Shown: positions 1-8,865 of the stretch, piece after piece
How positions within the stretch are numbered: the first letter of the stretch is position 1
How the letters are laid out: each line of letters opens with the position of its first letter
NCBI GenBank assembly: GCA_964621165.1
Contig: CAZULC010000002.1
Coordinates: 186,001-250,000, forward strand
Origin: UMGS1696 sp964621165
GTDB lineage: Bacteria > Bacillota > Clostridia > Oscillospirales > CAG-272
Direction: 5' to 3'
DNA length: 64,000 bases
The notes under the pieces: model-generated
What the model was told of the DNA's origin: nothing
Seen by the model: only the letters and a program-made list of their open reading frames with translations
The model's database searches: none
Made by a program: the position numbers and the translations under genes

Positions 1-281
1 CGAGCATGAGCTGCTCAAACAAAGCCCAGTCGTGGGATTTTTCACTGTAGTTGTCAATTGACTCCCCCTGTTTCAAGGCACCAGCACATTTTCTCAAGCA
101 AAGCCTTTACAACATCATCGCCGCGTCCATAGCCTAAAATCCACAACCGGCGCAAAGCCTGTTCGGTGGTGATCTGTCCGTTCTTTTTGGGTTCGCTGAG
201 GGCATGGAAATTCCCCCACATTCCGTCGGGATTCCTGCGTTCAAGCACCCGTGCCGCCCATACGCCGTATCTGTGATCCAT
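1..281 (-). pseudogene. Conserved clostridial protein of unknown function, 5' part, frameshifted and cut by the window edge
   Basis: The first 75 codons read well (starting MDHRYGVWAARVLERR, with TTEQALRRLWILGYGRGDD) and then hit TGA at 54-56. Reading the next bases one frame over gives a natural continuation: SIDNYSEKSHDWALFEQLML runs to the window edge. The frames join if one G is removed from the five-G run (CCCCC at 64-68 on the plus strand). From memory this resembles an uncharacterised clostridial protein with a helical, prenyltransferase-like look, but I cannot assign a function. It is either a real slipped-strand pseudogene or a sequence error. The 3' part lies outside the window. Confidence 0.55.
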
Positions 282-449
282 AAACGAAGCCTTTCGTCAC
301 TCTCGTACAACTGCTGCTATGAAAATTATACCATAAATAAGGATATCTGTCAAGAAATACATAACTAAAAAATTAGTATTTGTCAATTAATACATTTAAT
401 CGCAAATTTGTCCGGATAAAATTATATAATATTTTTTCTCGTTTACTTG

Positions 450-478
450 TTGACAATGCCCCTGTGCTGTAGTATAAT
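450..478 (+). promoter_or_regulatory. Promoter of the metal-resistance pair
   Basis: TTGACA at 450-455 and TATAAT at 473-478 are separated by 17 bases. The operator-like palindrome begins 5 bases after the -10 box, so a bound repressor would sit on the transcription start. Confidence 0.85.
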
Positions 479-482
479 ATAG

Positions 483-498
483 TTGAGCAAATGAACAA
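483..498 (+). promoter_or_regulatory. Operator-like palindrome, copy 1 (ArsR/SmtB type)
   Basis: TTGAGCAAATGAACAA is an imperfect inverted repeat placed at +1 of the promoter. A related sequence recurs in inverted orientation at 936-951. Position and resemblance to the AT-rich dyads bound by SmtB/CadC proteins make it the likely binding site of the regulator encoded next. Confidence 0.65.
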
Positions 499-524
499 CT
501 ATAAGCGGCAGAAAAGGAATAATA

Positions 525-896
525 ATGGCAAACAATGAAATGAATGACAGCGAAATGCTGTGCCGTGATGAGGTAATCCACGAGGATACCGTCCGTTACG
601 TGAAGGAAAAAGCTCTCGACCGTGACGAGTACATCTCGCTGGCGTCACTGTTCAAGCTGTTCGGCGACGGGACAAGGGTAGAGATTCTTCACGCGCTGGA
701 AATCCACGAAATGTGCGTGTGCGATATCGCGTACCTGCTGGGAATATCCAAGTCCGCCGTCTCCCACCAGCTCAAGGCGCTCAAGCTGGCGAATTTAGTG
801 AAGTTCCGTCGGGAAGGGCAGATTGTGTACTACTCACTTGCTGACGATCACGTGAAAACCCTCCTTGACATAGGTCTTGAACACATCAACGAGTAA
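525..896 (+). CDS. ArsR/SmtB-family metal-sensing repressor (CadC/ZiaR-like)
   Basis: A 123-residue winged-helix repressor expected to release DNA on binding Zn(II), Cd(II) or similar metals. Both classical metal sites can be read. An N-terminal Cys (residue 14) plus the CVCD motif (about residues 64-67) match the thiolate alpha3N site. The C-terminal helix carries D-x-H followed 11 residues later by H-x-x-E, which matches the alpha5 Zn site of SmtB/ZiaR. The recognition helix is SKSAVSHQLKAL. The start ATG has AAAAGGA upstream. It precedes the efflux ATPase by about 90 bases and is probably autoregulated through the palindrome at 483-498. The exact metal is inferred only. Confidence 0.93.
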   Translation: MANNEMNDSEMLCRDEVIHEDTVRYVKEKALDRDEYISLASLFKLFGDGTRVEILHALEIHEMCVCDIAYLLGISKSAVSHQLKALKLANLVKFRREGQIVYYSLADDHVKTLLDIGLEHINE

Positions 897-935
897 AAAA
901 ATCCCTTCCTCACCCACCTTTTTACACCGAAAAAG

Positions 936-951
936 TTGAATAATTGCTCAA
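936..951 (+). promoter_or_regulatory. Operator-like palindrome, copy 2
   Basis: TTGAATAATTGCTCAA is palindromic at its ends. Its reverse complement matches the 483-498 site at about 12 of 16 positions. It lies between the repressor and the ATPase, where it could give the pump separate metal control. It overlaps a possible TTG start at 936, which argues that translation begins downstream. Confidence 0.55.
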
Positions 952-983
952 TTAATAAATCAAACATGGGAAAGGCATCTGCT

Positions 984-3056
984 ATGAAAACCGACAAGAC
1001 AATCACCCCGGAAGAAAACCCCTGCTGTGCCGATGAACATGAGCATGAACACGAACACCACGAACATGAGCATCATCACGAACATGGCGAACACGAACAT
1101 GAACATGATGAACATGACCACCATCACGAACATGAACACGAGAACCATCACGACCACGGACATTCCCACGGCTGTTCCTGCTGCGGACACGACCACGGCG
1201 GCGAAGAAGAGAAAAAATCCCCCCTCCCGAGGCTGATTGTCAGCGGAGTTATGTTTGCGGCGGTTCTGCTTCTGCACATCTTCACCGACGTTCACCCGGC
1301 AGTCCCATTCGTCATCGCGGCCGCCGCGTACATTATCGCCGGATATGACGTTGTACTCACCGCAGTCAAAAACATAATCCATGGCGAGGTGTTCGACGAG
1401 TGCTTCCTCATGACGGTCTCGTCGATTGGCGCGTTCTGTATCGGCGAGTACAGCGAGGGTCTGGCGGTCATGATTCTGTACCAGCTCGGCGAATGGCTCA
1501 GCGATCTCGCGGTAGACAAATCCCGTGATTCAATCTCGGCTCTGTCGAACATCAGACCTGACAAAGCTCACGTGATACGGGACGGTGTGGAGTCCACTAT
1601 AAGCCCCTACGACGTTGAAGTGGGCGAGCTGATTGTCATCAAGGCAGGGGAGAGAATCCCGGTTGACGGCGTTGTAGAGAGCGGAGCCGGCACTGTTGAC
1701 ACCTCATCCCTCACTGGCGAGTCAGTTCCTGTGGCGGTTGACGTGGGAGAGACGGTTCTGTCGGGTGCGCTCAACTGCGACGGCGTAATCTACGTGAGAA
1801 CCACAGCCACATGCCGCGAGTCAACTGCCGAGAAAATCATGGATCTGGTGGAAAACGCCGCTGAAAACAAGTCGAAATCCGAGTCTTTCATCACAAAGTT
1901 CGCCAAGGTTTATACGCCAATCGTAGTAGCGGTCGCCGCCTGTGTGGCAATCATCCCGTCAATCATCACGGGAAACGTGTCCGAGTGGGTTCGCCGCGGA
2001 CTCGTCACCCTTGTAATTTCATGCCCCTGTGCGCTGGTAATATCCGTTCCCCTGACCTTCTTCGGCGGACTGGGACGCGCATCCAAATCAGGAATCCTCA
2101 TCAAGGGAAGCAACTACCTCGAAGCCCTGTCCTTGGTTGACACGGTAGTATTCGACAAAACGGGAACTTTGACCAAGGGAAAATTCAAAATCACAAAAAT
2201 CCAGCCTGAGAACCAAAATAACGCCGACCTTCTTCTCGAGTACGCAGCGGCCGCTGAGTCAATGTCGAACCACCCGGTGGCACAGTCGGTCATGACGGCA
2301 TATGCGGAGAGCGGAGGGGCAATCGACAAAAACGAAATCACCTCATCCTCGGAGAAAGCCGGACGGGGCGTGAGAGCGGAATACAAAAACCACCGAATCC
2401 TCGCCGGAAACCGCGCCTTTATTAAGGAAGAGACAGGATTCGAGCCGGAAGAGGTCCCCACCACCGGAACAAACCTCTACGTGGCGGTTGACGGGGAGTA
2501 CCTGGGCAGTCTCTGTGCCGAGGACGAAGTCAAGCCCGAATCAGCTGAGGGTATTTCAAAGCTGAGACAGCGGGGTGTGAGCCGACTCTTCATGCTCAGC
2601 GGAGACAGAAAAGCAGCGGCGGAAAAGGTGTCGTCATCCCTAGGACTCACGGGATTTTGTGCGGAGCTTCTCCCCGACGGAAAACTGACGGAATTTGAGA
2701 AAATAAAGAAGGAATCCTCAGGCAAAACCGTGTTCGTAGGCGACGGAATCAACGACTCACCGGTGCTGGCCTCCGCTGACATAGGAATCGCAATGGGAGG
2801 AGTAGGCTCCGACGCGGCAATCGAGGCTTCGGATATAGTTTTGATGAACGATGAGGTGTCAAAGCTGGCCGAGGGCATCGACATCGCGAAAAAGACCCGC
2901 CATCTGGTTATCGAGAACATAACATTCTCGCTGATTGTAAAAACCGCCTTCATGGTTCTCGGAGCCTTGGGAATCACGGGCATGTGGATCGCGGTAGTCG
3001 GCGACGTCGGAGTCATGATGCTCGCCGTGCTGAACTCGCTCAGAATAATGAAATAA
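984..3056 (+). CDS. Zn/Cd/Pb-type P1B ATPase with His-rich N-terminus (ZntA/CadA class)
   Basis: A membrane pump that exports divalent soft metals using ATP. The first ~75 residues are extremely rich in His-Glu/Asp-His units and include GCSCCGHDHGG, in place of a folded heavy-metal-associated domain. Core motifs are present: the transmembrane CPC motif (about 347-349), the phosphorylated Asp in DKTGTLTKG (about 391), the HP locus in SNHPVA, the hinge GDGINDSP, and a late membrane Asp in GDVGVMML typical of zinc exporters. Starts at TTG 936, ATG 966 and ATG 984 are in frame. I favour 984 because AAAGG lies upstream and 936 sits in the operator. It pairs with the upstream metal repressor. Confidence 0.92.
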   Translation: MKTDKTITPEENPCCADEHEHEHEHHEHEHHHEHGEHEHEHDEHDHHHEHEHENHHDHGHSHGCSCCGHDHGGEEEKKSPLPRLIVSGVMFAAVLLLHIFTDVHPAVPFVIAAAAYIIAGYDVVLTAVKNIIHGEVFDECFLMTVSSIGAFCIGEYSEGLAVMILYQLGEWLSDLAVDKSRDSISALSNIRPDKAHVIRDGVESTISPYDVEVGELIVIKAGERIPVDGVVESGAGTVDTSSLTGESVPVAVDVGETVLSGALNCDGVIYVRTTATCRESTAEKIMDLVENAAENKSKSESFITKFAKVYTPIVVAVAACVAIIPSIITGNVSEWVRRGLVTLVISCPCALVISVPLTFFGGLGRASKSGILIKGSNYLEALSLVDTVVFDKTGTLTKGKFKITKIQPENQNNADLLLEYAAAAESMSNHPVAQSVMTAYAESGGAIDKNEITSSSEKAGRGVRAEYKNHRILAGNRAFIKEETGFEPEEVPTTGTNLYVAVDGEYLGSLCAEDEVKPESAEGISKLRQRGVSRLFMLSGDRKAAAEKVSSSLGLTGFCAELLPDGKLTEFEKIKKESSGKTVFVGDGINDSPVLASADIGIAMGGVGSDAAIEASDIVLMNDEVSKLAEGIDIAKKTRHLVIENITFSLIVKTAFMVLGALGITGMWIAVVGDVGVMMLAVLNSLRIMK

Positions 3057-3064
3057 TAAATAAG

Positions 3065-3107
3065 CAGCCGCAGAGGTGAGGTAAGTCCCCGCTTCCACGG
3101 CTGTTTT
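3065..3107 (+). terminator. Rho-independent terminator after the ATPase
   Basis: CAGCCG (3065-3070) pairs with CGGCTG (3098-3103) and is followed by TTTTT. It sits just after the ATPase stop. Confidence 0.75.
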
Positions 3108-3121
3108 TATGTTAAGCTATA

Positions 3122-4089
3122 TCAATCCTCGTCTTTCTCGCTCCATTTGTACTTCCGCAGAATCAAATTGAACACAAGGCACACTAATACTCACGTGATG
3201 CCAATCACCGCAAACAGCATAGCCGCGCCCGAGCCTTTGCCATATCCAAATAGTGAAACCAACAGTCTCCCGTCACGCTTCCCGCCAGAGTCGCAGCTCC
3301 AACGCAGGTGTTCACGATTCCAAGCGTTGACTCACCGCCGACTGGTTTTAACAGCACCATAGCCGGAAGTGCGGCGTTGTACACGGAAGCCACCAGATTA
3401 ATGCAGGCGAGATACAGAATCAGGGTCATAATCAGCGGATTTTTTCCCAAGACAAGCCAGTCCCGCCCGCGCCGAACCAAGCAGCTTCTCCTGGGTTTTG
3501 TTCTCACCTGAACCGCTCTCAGGAATCTTGATAAAGCATAACAGTACCACAAACGCAACCGCAAAAGTGGCGAGATCCACCGCAATTACCTCGTCCATTC
3601 CCGCAAGTGTGAACAGAGCCGTCGCTAAAATCGGGGTCAGGATGGAGTTCAGCGACTGGGAAAGCGAACGAAGCCCGCTCGTTTTCTGATAATATTCCCG
3701 TGGAATCAGAGCAGTGGCCGCAACCTCTCCAGCCGGCTGTTGGATGGTGTTCATGAGTCCGTTCAATGCGTTTAAAATATAGAGGTGCCAAGCCGCCAGT
3801 GCGTCCGCCTTGATCAGCACGAAAACCGCAACAGTGCTCACCGCCGCTAAAAAAACGCAGACAAGCATGTTTTTCTTCTTGTTCCAGCGGTCACTTAAAG
3901 CGCCGGCGAAGATGCTCATCACCACATACGGCGCGTACGAGCAGACCGACAGCAGGGCAGTCTCCAGAGCCAAGCCGGTCTTGAGGTATAGCCACAGCAC
4001 AAGAGCGTAGCTTGTCATTCCGCTTCCGAGAGCTGACAGGGACTGTGTGCCCACAGGGTGAGATATGGTCTTAATTTTTTGTCAAACAT
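3122..4089 (-). pseudogene. Major facilitator superfamily transporter, degraded
   Basis: About 320 codons of an MFS permease of the macrolide-efflux or enterobactin-exporter type are recognisable in pieces. They include SLSALGSGMTSYALVLW, the loop motif GALSDRWNKKKN and the repeat half GKNPLIMTLILYLACINL. The true start is ATG 4087-4089 (MFDKKLRPYLTLW) after AAAGGAG. One G is missing near 4050, since LW-GTQSLSALGS rejoins with it added. A second frame change is near 3460-3490 and a third near 3270. An in-frame TGA near 3192 precedes the natural C-terminus VLVCLVFNLILRKYKWSEKD. At least four lesions make this a genuine pseudogene rather than one sequencing slip. Confidence 0.85.
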
Positions 4090-4187
4090 GACTTTGCTCC
4101 TTTGTAATTATAAATTGTCGTGAATTATAATAAAGCAAAGTCCGAGGCTTCATCTAACCTCCATGCACCGCCTCAAACCTTGCACGG

Positions 4188-4215
4188 AGATTCTGCAATG
4201 CAGAGAATCTTTTTT
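4188..4215 (+). terminator. Hairpin with T-run in the gap upstream of the MFS remnant
   Basis: AGATTCT (4188-4194) pairs with AGAATCT (4204-4210), followed by T6. It is oriented for plus-strand transcription although no intact plus-strand gene precedes it closely. It may be a relic. The rest of the 4090-4277 gap shows nothing else I can name. Confidence 0.4.
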
Positions 4216-4277
4216 CATCCTCCCGATTAATAAAATAAAGGCGAAGAATAACCCCCGCCCTTTTGATATAGATTTAA

Positions 4278-6080
4278 TTACTTAACTCTCTTGAACTGCG
4301 GTCCGTAGTTTGCGCATGCTCTGTAGTCCGCGCCCTCCTTGTCCATACCGAACGCGTTCCATGCGGCAGGACGGAAGATTTTTTCCTCGGGAACATTGTG
4401 CATAGCTACGGGGATTCTCAGAATTGAGCAGAGCGTGATGAGGTCCGCGCCGATGTGACCGTAGCTGATTGCGCCGTGGTTTGCGCCCCAGTTGTTCATC
4501 ACGTCGTAGGCTGTCTTGAAGGGACCCTTGCCTGTGCATCTGGGAGTGAACCATGTGGAGGGCCATGTGTAGTCGGTTCTCTTCCAAAGGGCTTCGTTTA
4601 CGTCCTCGGGAAGATGAACAGTCCAGCCTTCAGCAATCTGGAGCATCGGACCAAGACCCTCGACCAGATTGAGTCTGATCATTGTAACGGGCATTTCGGC
4701 TCTGGTTGAGAAGCGTGAGGAATATCCGCCGCCTCTGAAATATCCAAGGTCAGCCGCGTTCCATGTGGTAGCCTTGAGGCACTTGTCGCAGTCTTCCTCG
4801 GTCATGTCGTACCAAGGCTTCATCACAGCGTTGCCGTTTTCATCCTTTACTTCACCGCAGGCGTCGAGACAAGCCGCGCCGGAGTTGATGAGGTGGATGA
4901 ATCCGTTTGCTTCCTTAGCGTGACCTTCGATTTCGTAGCCGCAGACTCTCTTTACGCTCTCGCCGGACCAGTATGTACGAACGTCGGCGAAAATCTGAGC
5001 TTTGTTGGTCAGCAGCTTCATAAACATCATGCCAAGACCGTTGAGAACGTCGTTTTCGGTAGCAAGAACGTAGGGTTCACGTGCGCCTTCCCAGTCGAAG
5101 GAGGAGTTTAGCAGAGCTTCCGCGAAGTCGCAGTTGGGATAGAAATCCGTCCACTGACGCTGACCCTGGAATCCTGCGGCAAGGGCGTTGTGTCCTACCA
5201 TTTCCTCTTCACGTCCGGCGGGGAGATTGGGGTTGCCGTTCATTAAATCCTTTATGATAACCATCATCTTTACGACAAATTCCCACTGCTCGTCCTTGAC
5301 CTCACGGGTCTTCTGAAGCTCCGGCGGGTTCTTGTCAAATCCTTCCTTGCACTTAGCCTTTGTCCATGCGAGGGCCTTCTGGTATTCCTCTTCGTTGTAG
5401 ATTCCCTCGGTCATGCGGCGGATGATTTCAACCTCGTCCACTGACTCAACTCTCATGCCCAGATATTCCTCGATGAAGCGGGAGTCGATAATGGAACCGC
5501 CGATGCCCATGCAGATGGAGCCGATCTGGAGGTAGGATTTTCCTCTCATTGTAGCCGCAGCAACAGCCGCTCTGCCGAAGCGAAGGAGCTTTTCTTCAAC
5601 GTCGGCGGGAATAGAGGTGTCGTCGGCGTCAAGTACGTCGTGTCCGTAAATACCGAAAGCGGGAAGTCCCTTCTGTGCGTGTGTTGCGAGGACTGACGCG
5701 AGGTAAACCGCACCGGGACGCTCGGTTCCATTGAATCCCCATACCGCCTTGATGGTGTTCGGGTCCTGATCCATTGTCTCCGAGCCGTAGCACCAGCAGG
5801 GAGTAACGGTCAGTGTGATGTCCACGCCTTCCTTCTTGAATTTGTCAGCGCATGCCGCACTTTCGCCCACACGTCCGATTGTGGTGTCGGCTATGATAAC
5901 CTTCACAGGTTCGCCGTTTGTGTACTTGAGGTTTTCCGTGAACAGACGAGCCGCGCTCTTTGCCATGTTCATGGTCTGCTCCTCAAGGGATTCTCTTACC
6001 TTGAGAGGTCCGCGTCTGCCGTCGATAACCGGACGGATTCCGATAACCGGATAGGAGCCGATAAGTCTTGATTTTGCCAT
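4278..6080 (-). CDS. fucI: L-fucose isomerase
   Basis: Converts L-fucose to L-fuculose (and D-arabinose to D-ribulose), the entry to cytoplasmic fucose catabolism. At 600 residues it is close to the 591 of the E. coli enzyme and collinear with it. Family blocks include GIRPVIDGRRGPLKVRESLE, TVTPCWCYGSET, VWGFNGTERPGAVYLA, the metal-site regions around EPYVLATEND and FADVRTYWS, and NWGANHGAISYGH near the C-terminus. The start has AAAGGAA upstream. It stands alone: no kinase, aldolase or permease for fucose is adjacent, and a FucU mutarotase lies about 50 kb away (54720-55148). Confidence 0.96.
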   Translation of the reverse strand: MAKSRLIGSYPVIGIRPVIDGRRGPLKVRESLEEQTMNMAKSAARLFTENLKYTNGEPVKVIIADTTIGRVGESAACADKFKKEGVDITLTVTPCWCYGSETMDQDPNTIKAVWGFNGTERPGAVYLASVLATHAQKGLPAFGIYGHDVLDADDTSIPADVEEKLLRFGRAAVAAATMRGKSYLQIGSICMGIGGSIIDSRFIEEYLGMRVESVDEVEIIRRMTEGIYNEEEYQKALAWTKAKCKEGFDKNPPELQKTREVKDEQWEFVVKMMVIIKDLMNGNPNLPAGREEEMVGHNALAAGFQGQRQWTDFYPNCDFAEALLNSSFDWEGAREPYVLATENDVLNGLGMMFMKLLTNKAQIFADVRTYWSGESVKRVCGYEIEGHAKEANGFIHLINSGAACLDACGEVKDENGNAVMKPWYDMTEEDCDKCLKATTWNAADLGYFRGGGYSSRFSTRAEMPVTMIRLNLVEGLGPMLQIAEGWTVHLPEDVNEALWKRTDYTWPSTWFTPRCTGKGPFKTAYDVMNNWGANHGAISYGHIGADLITLCSILRIPVAMHNVPEEKIFRPAAWNAFGMDKEGADYRACANYGPQFKRVK

Positions 6081-6162
6081 AATAATTCCTTTCTTATGTG
6101 TAGATTAGTAAATTTAGTGCAAATTTGATTTGAAAAACGCTGTAATCTTCCCGATTATTATA

Positions 6163-6796
6163 TCACAAAACAGGAGGGAATTCAATCGGCGGAAAAGATT
6201 TAATCATAAGTTTTCTTTTTGGCAATATTTTATTTGGCAATACGCTCGTCAACCTGCTCGACGCAAGTAAACCATCATATATGTGTTCGTTGAACAGGGG
6301 AACAAATTCGCCAGCCCCGCCAAGCTCCACACTCCCTTGGTGCATGACTATGTTTTGCTCCCCATCCGGCGCGGTTTTGACAAACAGCAGATACGTGTGA
6401 TCCGTCACATATTCCGGAAAGCTGTTTTTCAGCTCGTAGCCGTTGTATTTTCCCGCGTTCATAATAACCGTCATCTCGCCGCCAATGTCGTCCCTTGAGT
6501 ACAGAACGTCGTGTATGTCAAGCGTGACGGGTGTGCGGATTGAGCGTATGTAGCTGTGTATTTCCTCGGGCATCGCACTATTGTCAATTTCCATGCCGCC
6601 GTTTACGTATGTATCCCCAACCTCAGCCACGGTGCAGGTGAAGATATAGTCCGCCTTTGCCGCACATTCCTCGAGCTTTTAATACATTTTTATGCTGTTC
6701 TGCTCCTCGAGAACCTTAGTGGAGTCCTCCTGCAGCATCCCGCGCCCAGAAGCATAACACAGGCGAGCGACAACAATAATGCTTTCGCTTTTTCAT
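6163..6796 (-). pseudogene. Lipoprotein of unknown function, broken
   Basis: The 3' 155 codons are open (MAEVGDTYVNGG onward). In-frame upstream sequence continues the protein (KLEECAAKADYIFTCT) but is separated by an in-frame TAA from NSIKMY. Further upstream two frame changes lead to a lipoprotein signal, ALLLSLACVMLLGAGC, that would join to ATG AAA AA at 6794-6796 if one A were added to the five-A run. This is a secreted lipoprotein with at least three lesions. I do not recognise the mature domain. It follows another decayed gene (6828-7510) by about 30 bases, so both probably formed one unit. Confidence 0.65.
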
Positions 6797-6827
6797 TTAG
6801 TTCAAAGACTCCATTCTGTGATTTTTT

Positions 6828-7510
6828 TCAATATTTTTCCGGCTGGACCAAGGTTCTCCTGCATCGCGGACAGTTGTCGGTATATATTTTAAAGCAGTCG
6901 CCGCAGTATGGACATACGATATACTGCTCCTCGTCCACTTTTTCAGCCAGCACCCGCAAGGGATATTTCAGCCCCCTTAAAAACAGCAGCGTGTGCGTGC
7001 CCCTGTCTGGTACGGCATTTTTCGTAAAACGGATTTTTATCAAAGCTACCTTCAAAGGATTCATTCAGCCCCGGCGCCCTCAGCCGACGTGAATAGGACG
7101 AATCCTTGCAGTTGCCGAGAACAATCTCCCGGGTAGTGTTCTTCCCCTCGGGCGTGACATACAGGAACACCATGGTGTCAATGTGATATAAGTCGTCCCA
7201 TTTGCTCGTTTTCCGTGAGCTTTGTCTGCACTCGATACTGTCTATCTTTCCGACATAAGTCCTGCCGAAAATCAGCTGCATATCCAAGCCCGTAGCCAAC
7301 AATATATGTGGAAATGAGCATGACTGGAAGGATGGTGAAATTTCTTGACCTTCCGGAAAACTGCGAGAGATACAGGGACAGCGAAAGCATGACAACCATG
7401 TTAAAAGCAAACAATAAGCACTTGAGGATAATATAACGCCGATAATTCCTGATGAATTTTTCGGGAACATGAAAATCGCCGGCCAATCTCTTTTTCAACG
7501 CTTTTTTCAT
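6828..7510 (-). pseudogene. Membrane protein with C-terminal zinc ribbon, frameshifted
   Basis: Three overlapping reading frames line up into one protein. The N-terminal part (ATG 7508-7510 after GGGGAG) has two transmembrane segments, around FAFNMVVMLSLSLYL and LPVMLISTYIVGYGLGYA. The middle part (GRTYVGKIDSIECRQ to NCKDSSYSRR) is in a second frame and looks globular. The end is in a third frame and finishes with a zinc ribbon, CPYCG then CPRC nine residues on. Frame changes lie near 7280 and 7050. I do not recognise the family. An alternative TTG start at 7525 is less likely. Confidence 0.65.
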
Positions 7511-7732
7511 AGCTGCTCCCCTCAAAGTCTGAAAATCAACGAAAAACCAGACATCAATCTTGCTTTTGCTTCATTAATTTTATTCACTACAAGCATCATA
7601 CCATAAACCTCACCGCTTGTCAATATTTTTGGTGAATTTCAACCCGCTTCTTAATCAAATAATCCGTCACATCGCATAAAGCCAAATGTTTATGTAGAAT
7701 GAAAATTTTGCATGAAGATTTTCAGATATATC

Positions 7733-7761
7733 TTGATTTTCCGGCGGAAATGAGGTAAAAT
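7733..7761 (+). promoter_or_regulatory. Promoter of the aldolase gene
   Basis: TTGATT (7733-7738), a 17-base spacer and TAAAAT (7756-7761) stand in an AT-rich gap (7511-7807). The gap otherwise shows only GGAG at 7796-7799 before the start codon. Confidence 0.65.
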
Positions 7762-7807
7762 ATAATATGGAATAAAAATACTATATAAATAGATTGGAGT
7801 TATATCA

Positions 7808-8773
7808 ATGGCACTTGTAACAACAAAAGAAATGTTCAAGAAGGCTTACGAAGGTCATTACGCTATCGGCGCTTTCAACATCAACAACATGGAAATCATC
7901 CAGGCTATCACCGAAGCCGCTGGGGAATTAAAGTCTCCTGTAATTCTTCAGGTTTCAGCCGGTGCAAGAAAGTACGCTAAGCAGGCATACCTTCTCGCTC
8001 TCGCAAAAGCTGCAATCGAGGACAGCGGCGTTGACCTCGCACTTCACCTTGACCATGGCGCAGACTTCGACATCTGCAAGGCGTGCATCGACGGCGGCTT
8101 CACTTCCGTTATGATTGACGGCTCCCACTTCTCCTTCGAAGAGAACATCGAAGTGACAAAGAAGGTCGTTGAATATGCTCACGCTCACGGCGTTGTTGTA
8201 GAAGGCGAGCTTGGCAGACTTGCCGGCGTTGAAGATGAAGTCAAGGTTTCCGCTGAGGATTCCTCCTACACACGTCCCGAGGAAGTTGAAGAATTCGTCA
8301 CAAAGACAGGCGTTGACTCCCTCGCAATCGCTATTGGTACAAGCCACGGCGCATACAAGTTCAAGCCCGAACAGTGTACAAGAAACGCTGACGGTATCCT
8401 CGTTCCCCCGCCGCTCCGTTTCGACATTCTCGAAGAAGTAGGCAAGCGTTTGCCCGGATTCCCGATTGTTCTTCACGGCGCGTCTTCCGTTCCTCAGGAA
8501 TACGTCAAGGAAATCAACTCCCTCGGCGGCAAGCTTCCTGACGCTATCGGCATTCCCGAAGAAGAACTCCGTCAGGCTGCAAAGCTGTCCGTATGCAAGA
8601 TCAACATCGACTCCGACATCCGTCTCGCAATGACAGCAGGCATCAGAAGAGTTATGTCCGCTCAGCCGGAAGTATTCGACCCAAGAACCTACCTCAGCGT
8701 AGCGCGTACAGAGGTCAAGAAGATGGTTGCCCACAAGATCGAGAATGTCCTCGGCTCGGCAAACACACTTTAA
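7808..8773 (+). CDS. fba: Class II fructose-bisphosphate aldolase
   Basis: A zinc-dependent aldolase that splits fructose 1,6-bisphosphate into glyceraldehyde 3-phosphate and dihydroxyacetone phosphate in glycolysis and gluconeogenesis. Its 321 residues include the metal and catalytic motifs LHLDHGADFD, VEGELGRLAGVEDEV, GTSHGAYKF and VLHGASSVP, and the phosphate-binding NIDSDIRLA. It is the ordinary glycolytic type, transcribed alone from its own promoter and closed by a hairpin at 8801. Codon choice is strongly biased, as expected of a highly expressed gene. Tagatose-bisphosphate activity cannot be excluded from sequence. Confidence 0.95.
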   Translation: MALVTTKEMFKKAYEGHYAIGAFNINNMEIIQAITEAAGELKSPVILQVSAGARKYAKQAYLLALAKAAIEDSGVDLALHLDHGADFDICKACIDGGFTSVMIDGSHFSFEENIEVTKKVVEYAHAHGVVVEGELGRLAGVEDEVKVSAEDSSYTRPEEVEEFVTKTGVDSLAIAIGTSHGAYKFKPEQCTRNADGILVPPPLRFDILEEVGKRLPGFPIVLHGASSVPQEYVKEINSLGGKLPDAIGIPEEELRQAAKLSVCKINIDSDIRLAMTAGIRRVMSAQPEVFDPRTYLSVARTEVKKMVAHKIENVLGSANTL

Positions 8774-8800
8774 TCAATTTAATAATTAATTAAGGGAAGC

Positions 8801-8825
8801 GAAGGGGGTTATCTCCTTCCTTTTC
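8801..8825 (+). terminator. Terminator after fba
   Basis: GAAGGGG (8801-8807) pairs with CTCCTTC (8813-8819) across a short loop and is followed by CTTTTCC. The tract is imperfect. Confidence 0.55.
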
Positions 8826-8865
8826 CTTGTATAGCAAATTTCTATAGTAAAGGTGAATTACACAA

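Noticed and set aside
936..983. TTG start for the P-type ATPase at 936
   Set aside because: It overlaps the operator-like palindrome and lacks an RBS. ATG 984 has AAAGG.
960..1382. Long minus-strand open frame opposite the His-rich region of the pump
   Set aside because: It is a shadow of the GAxCAx repeats in the real gene and has no RBS or family resemblance.
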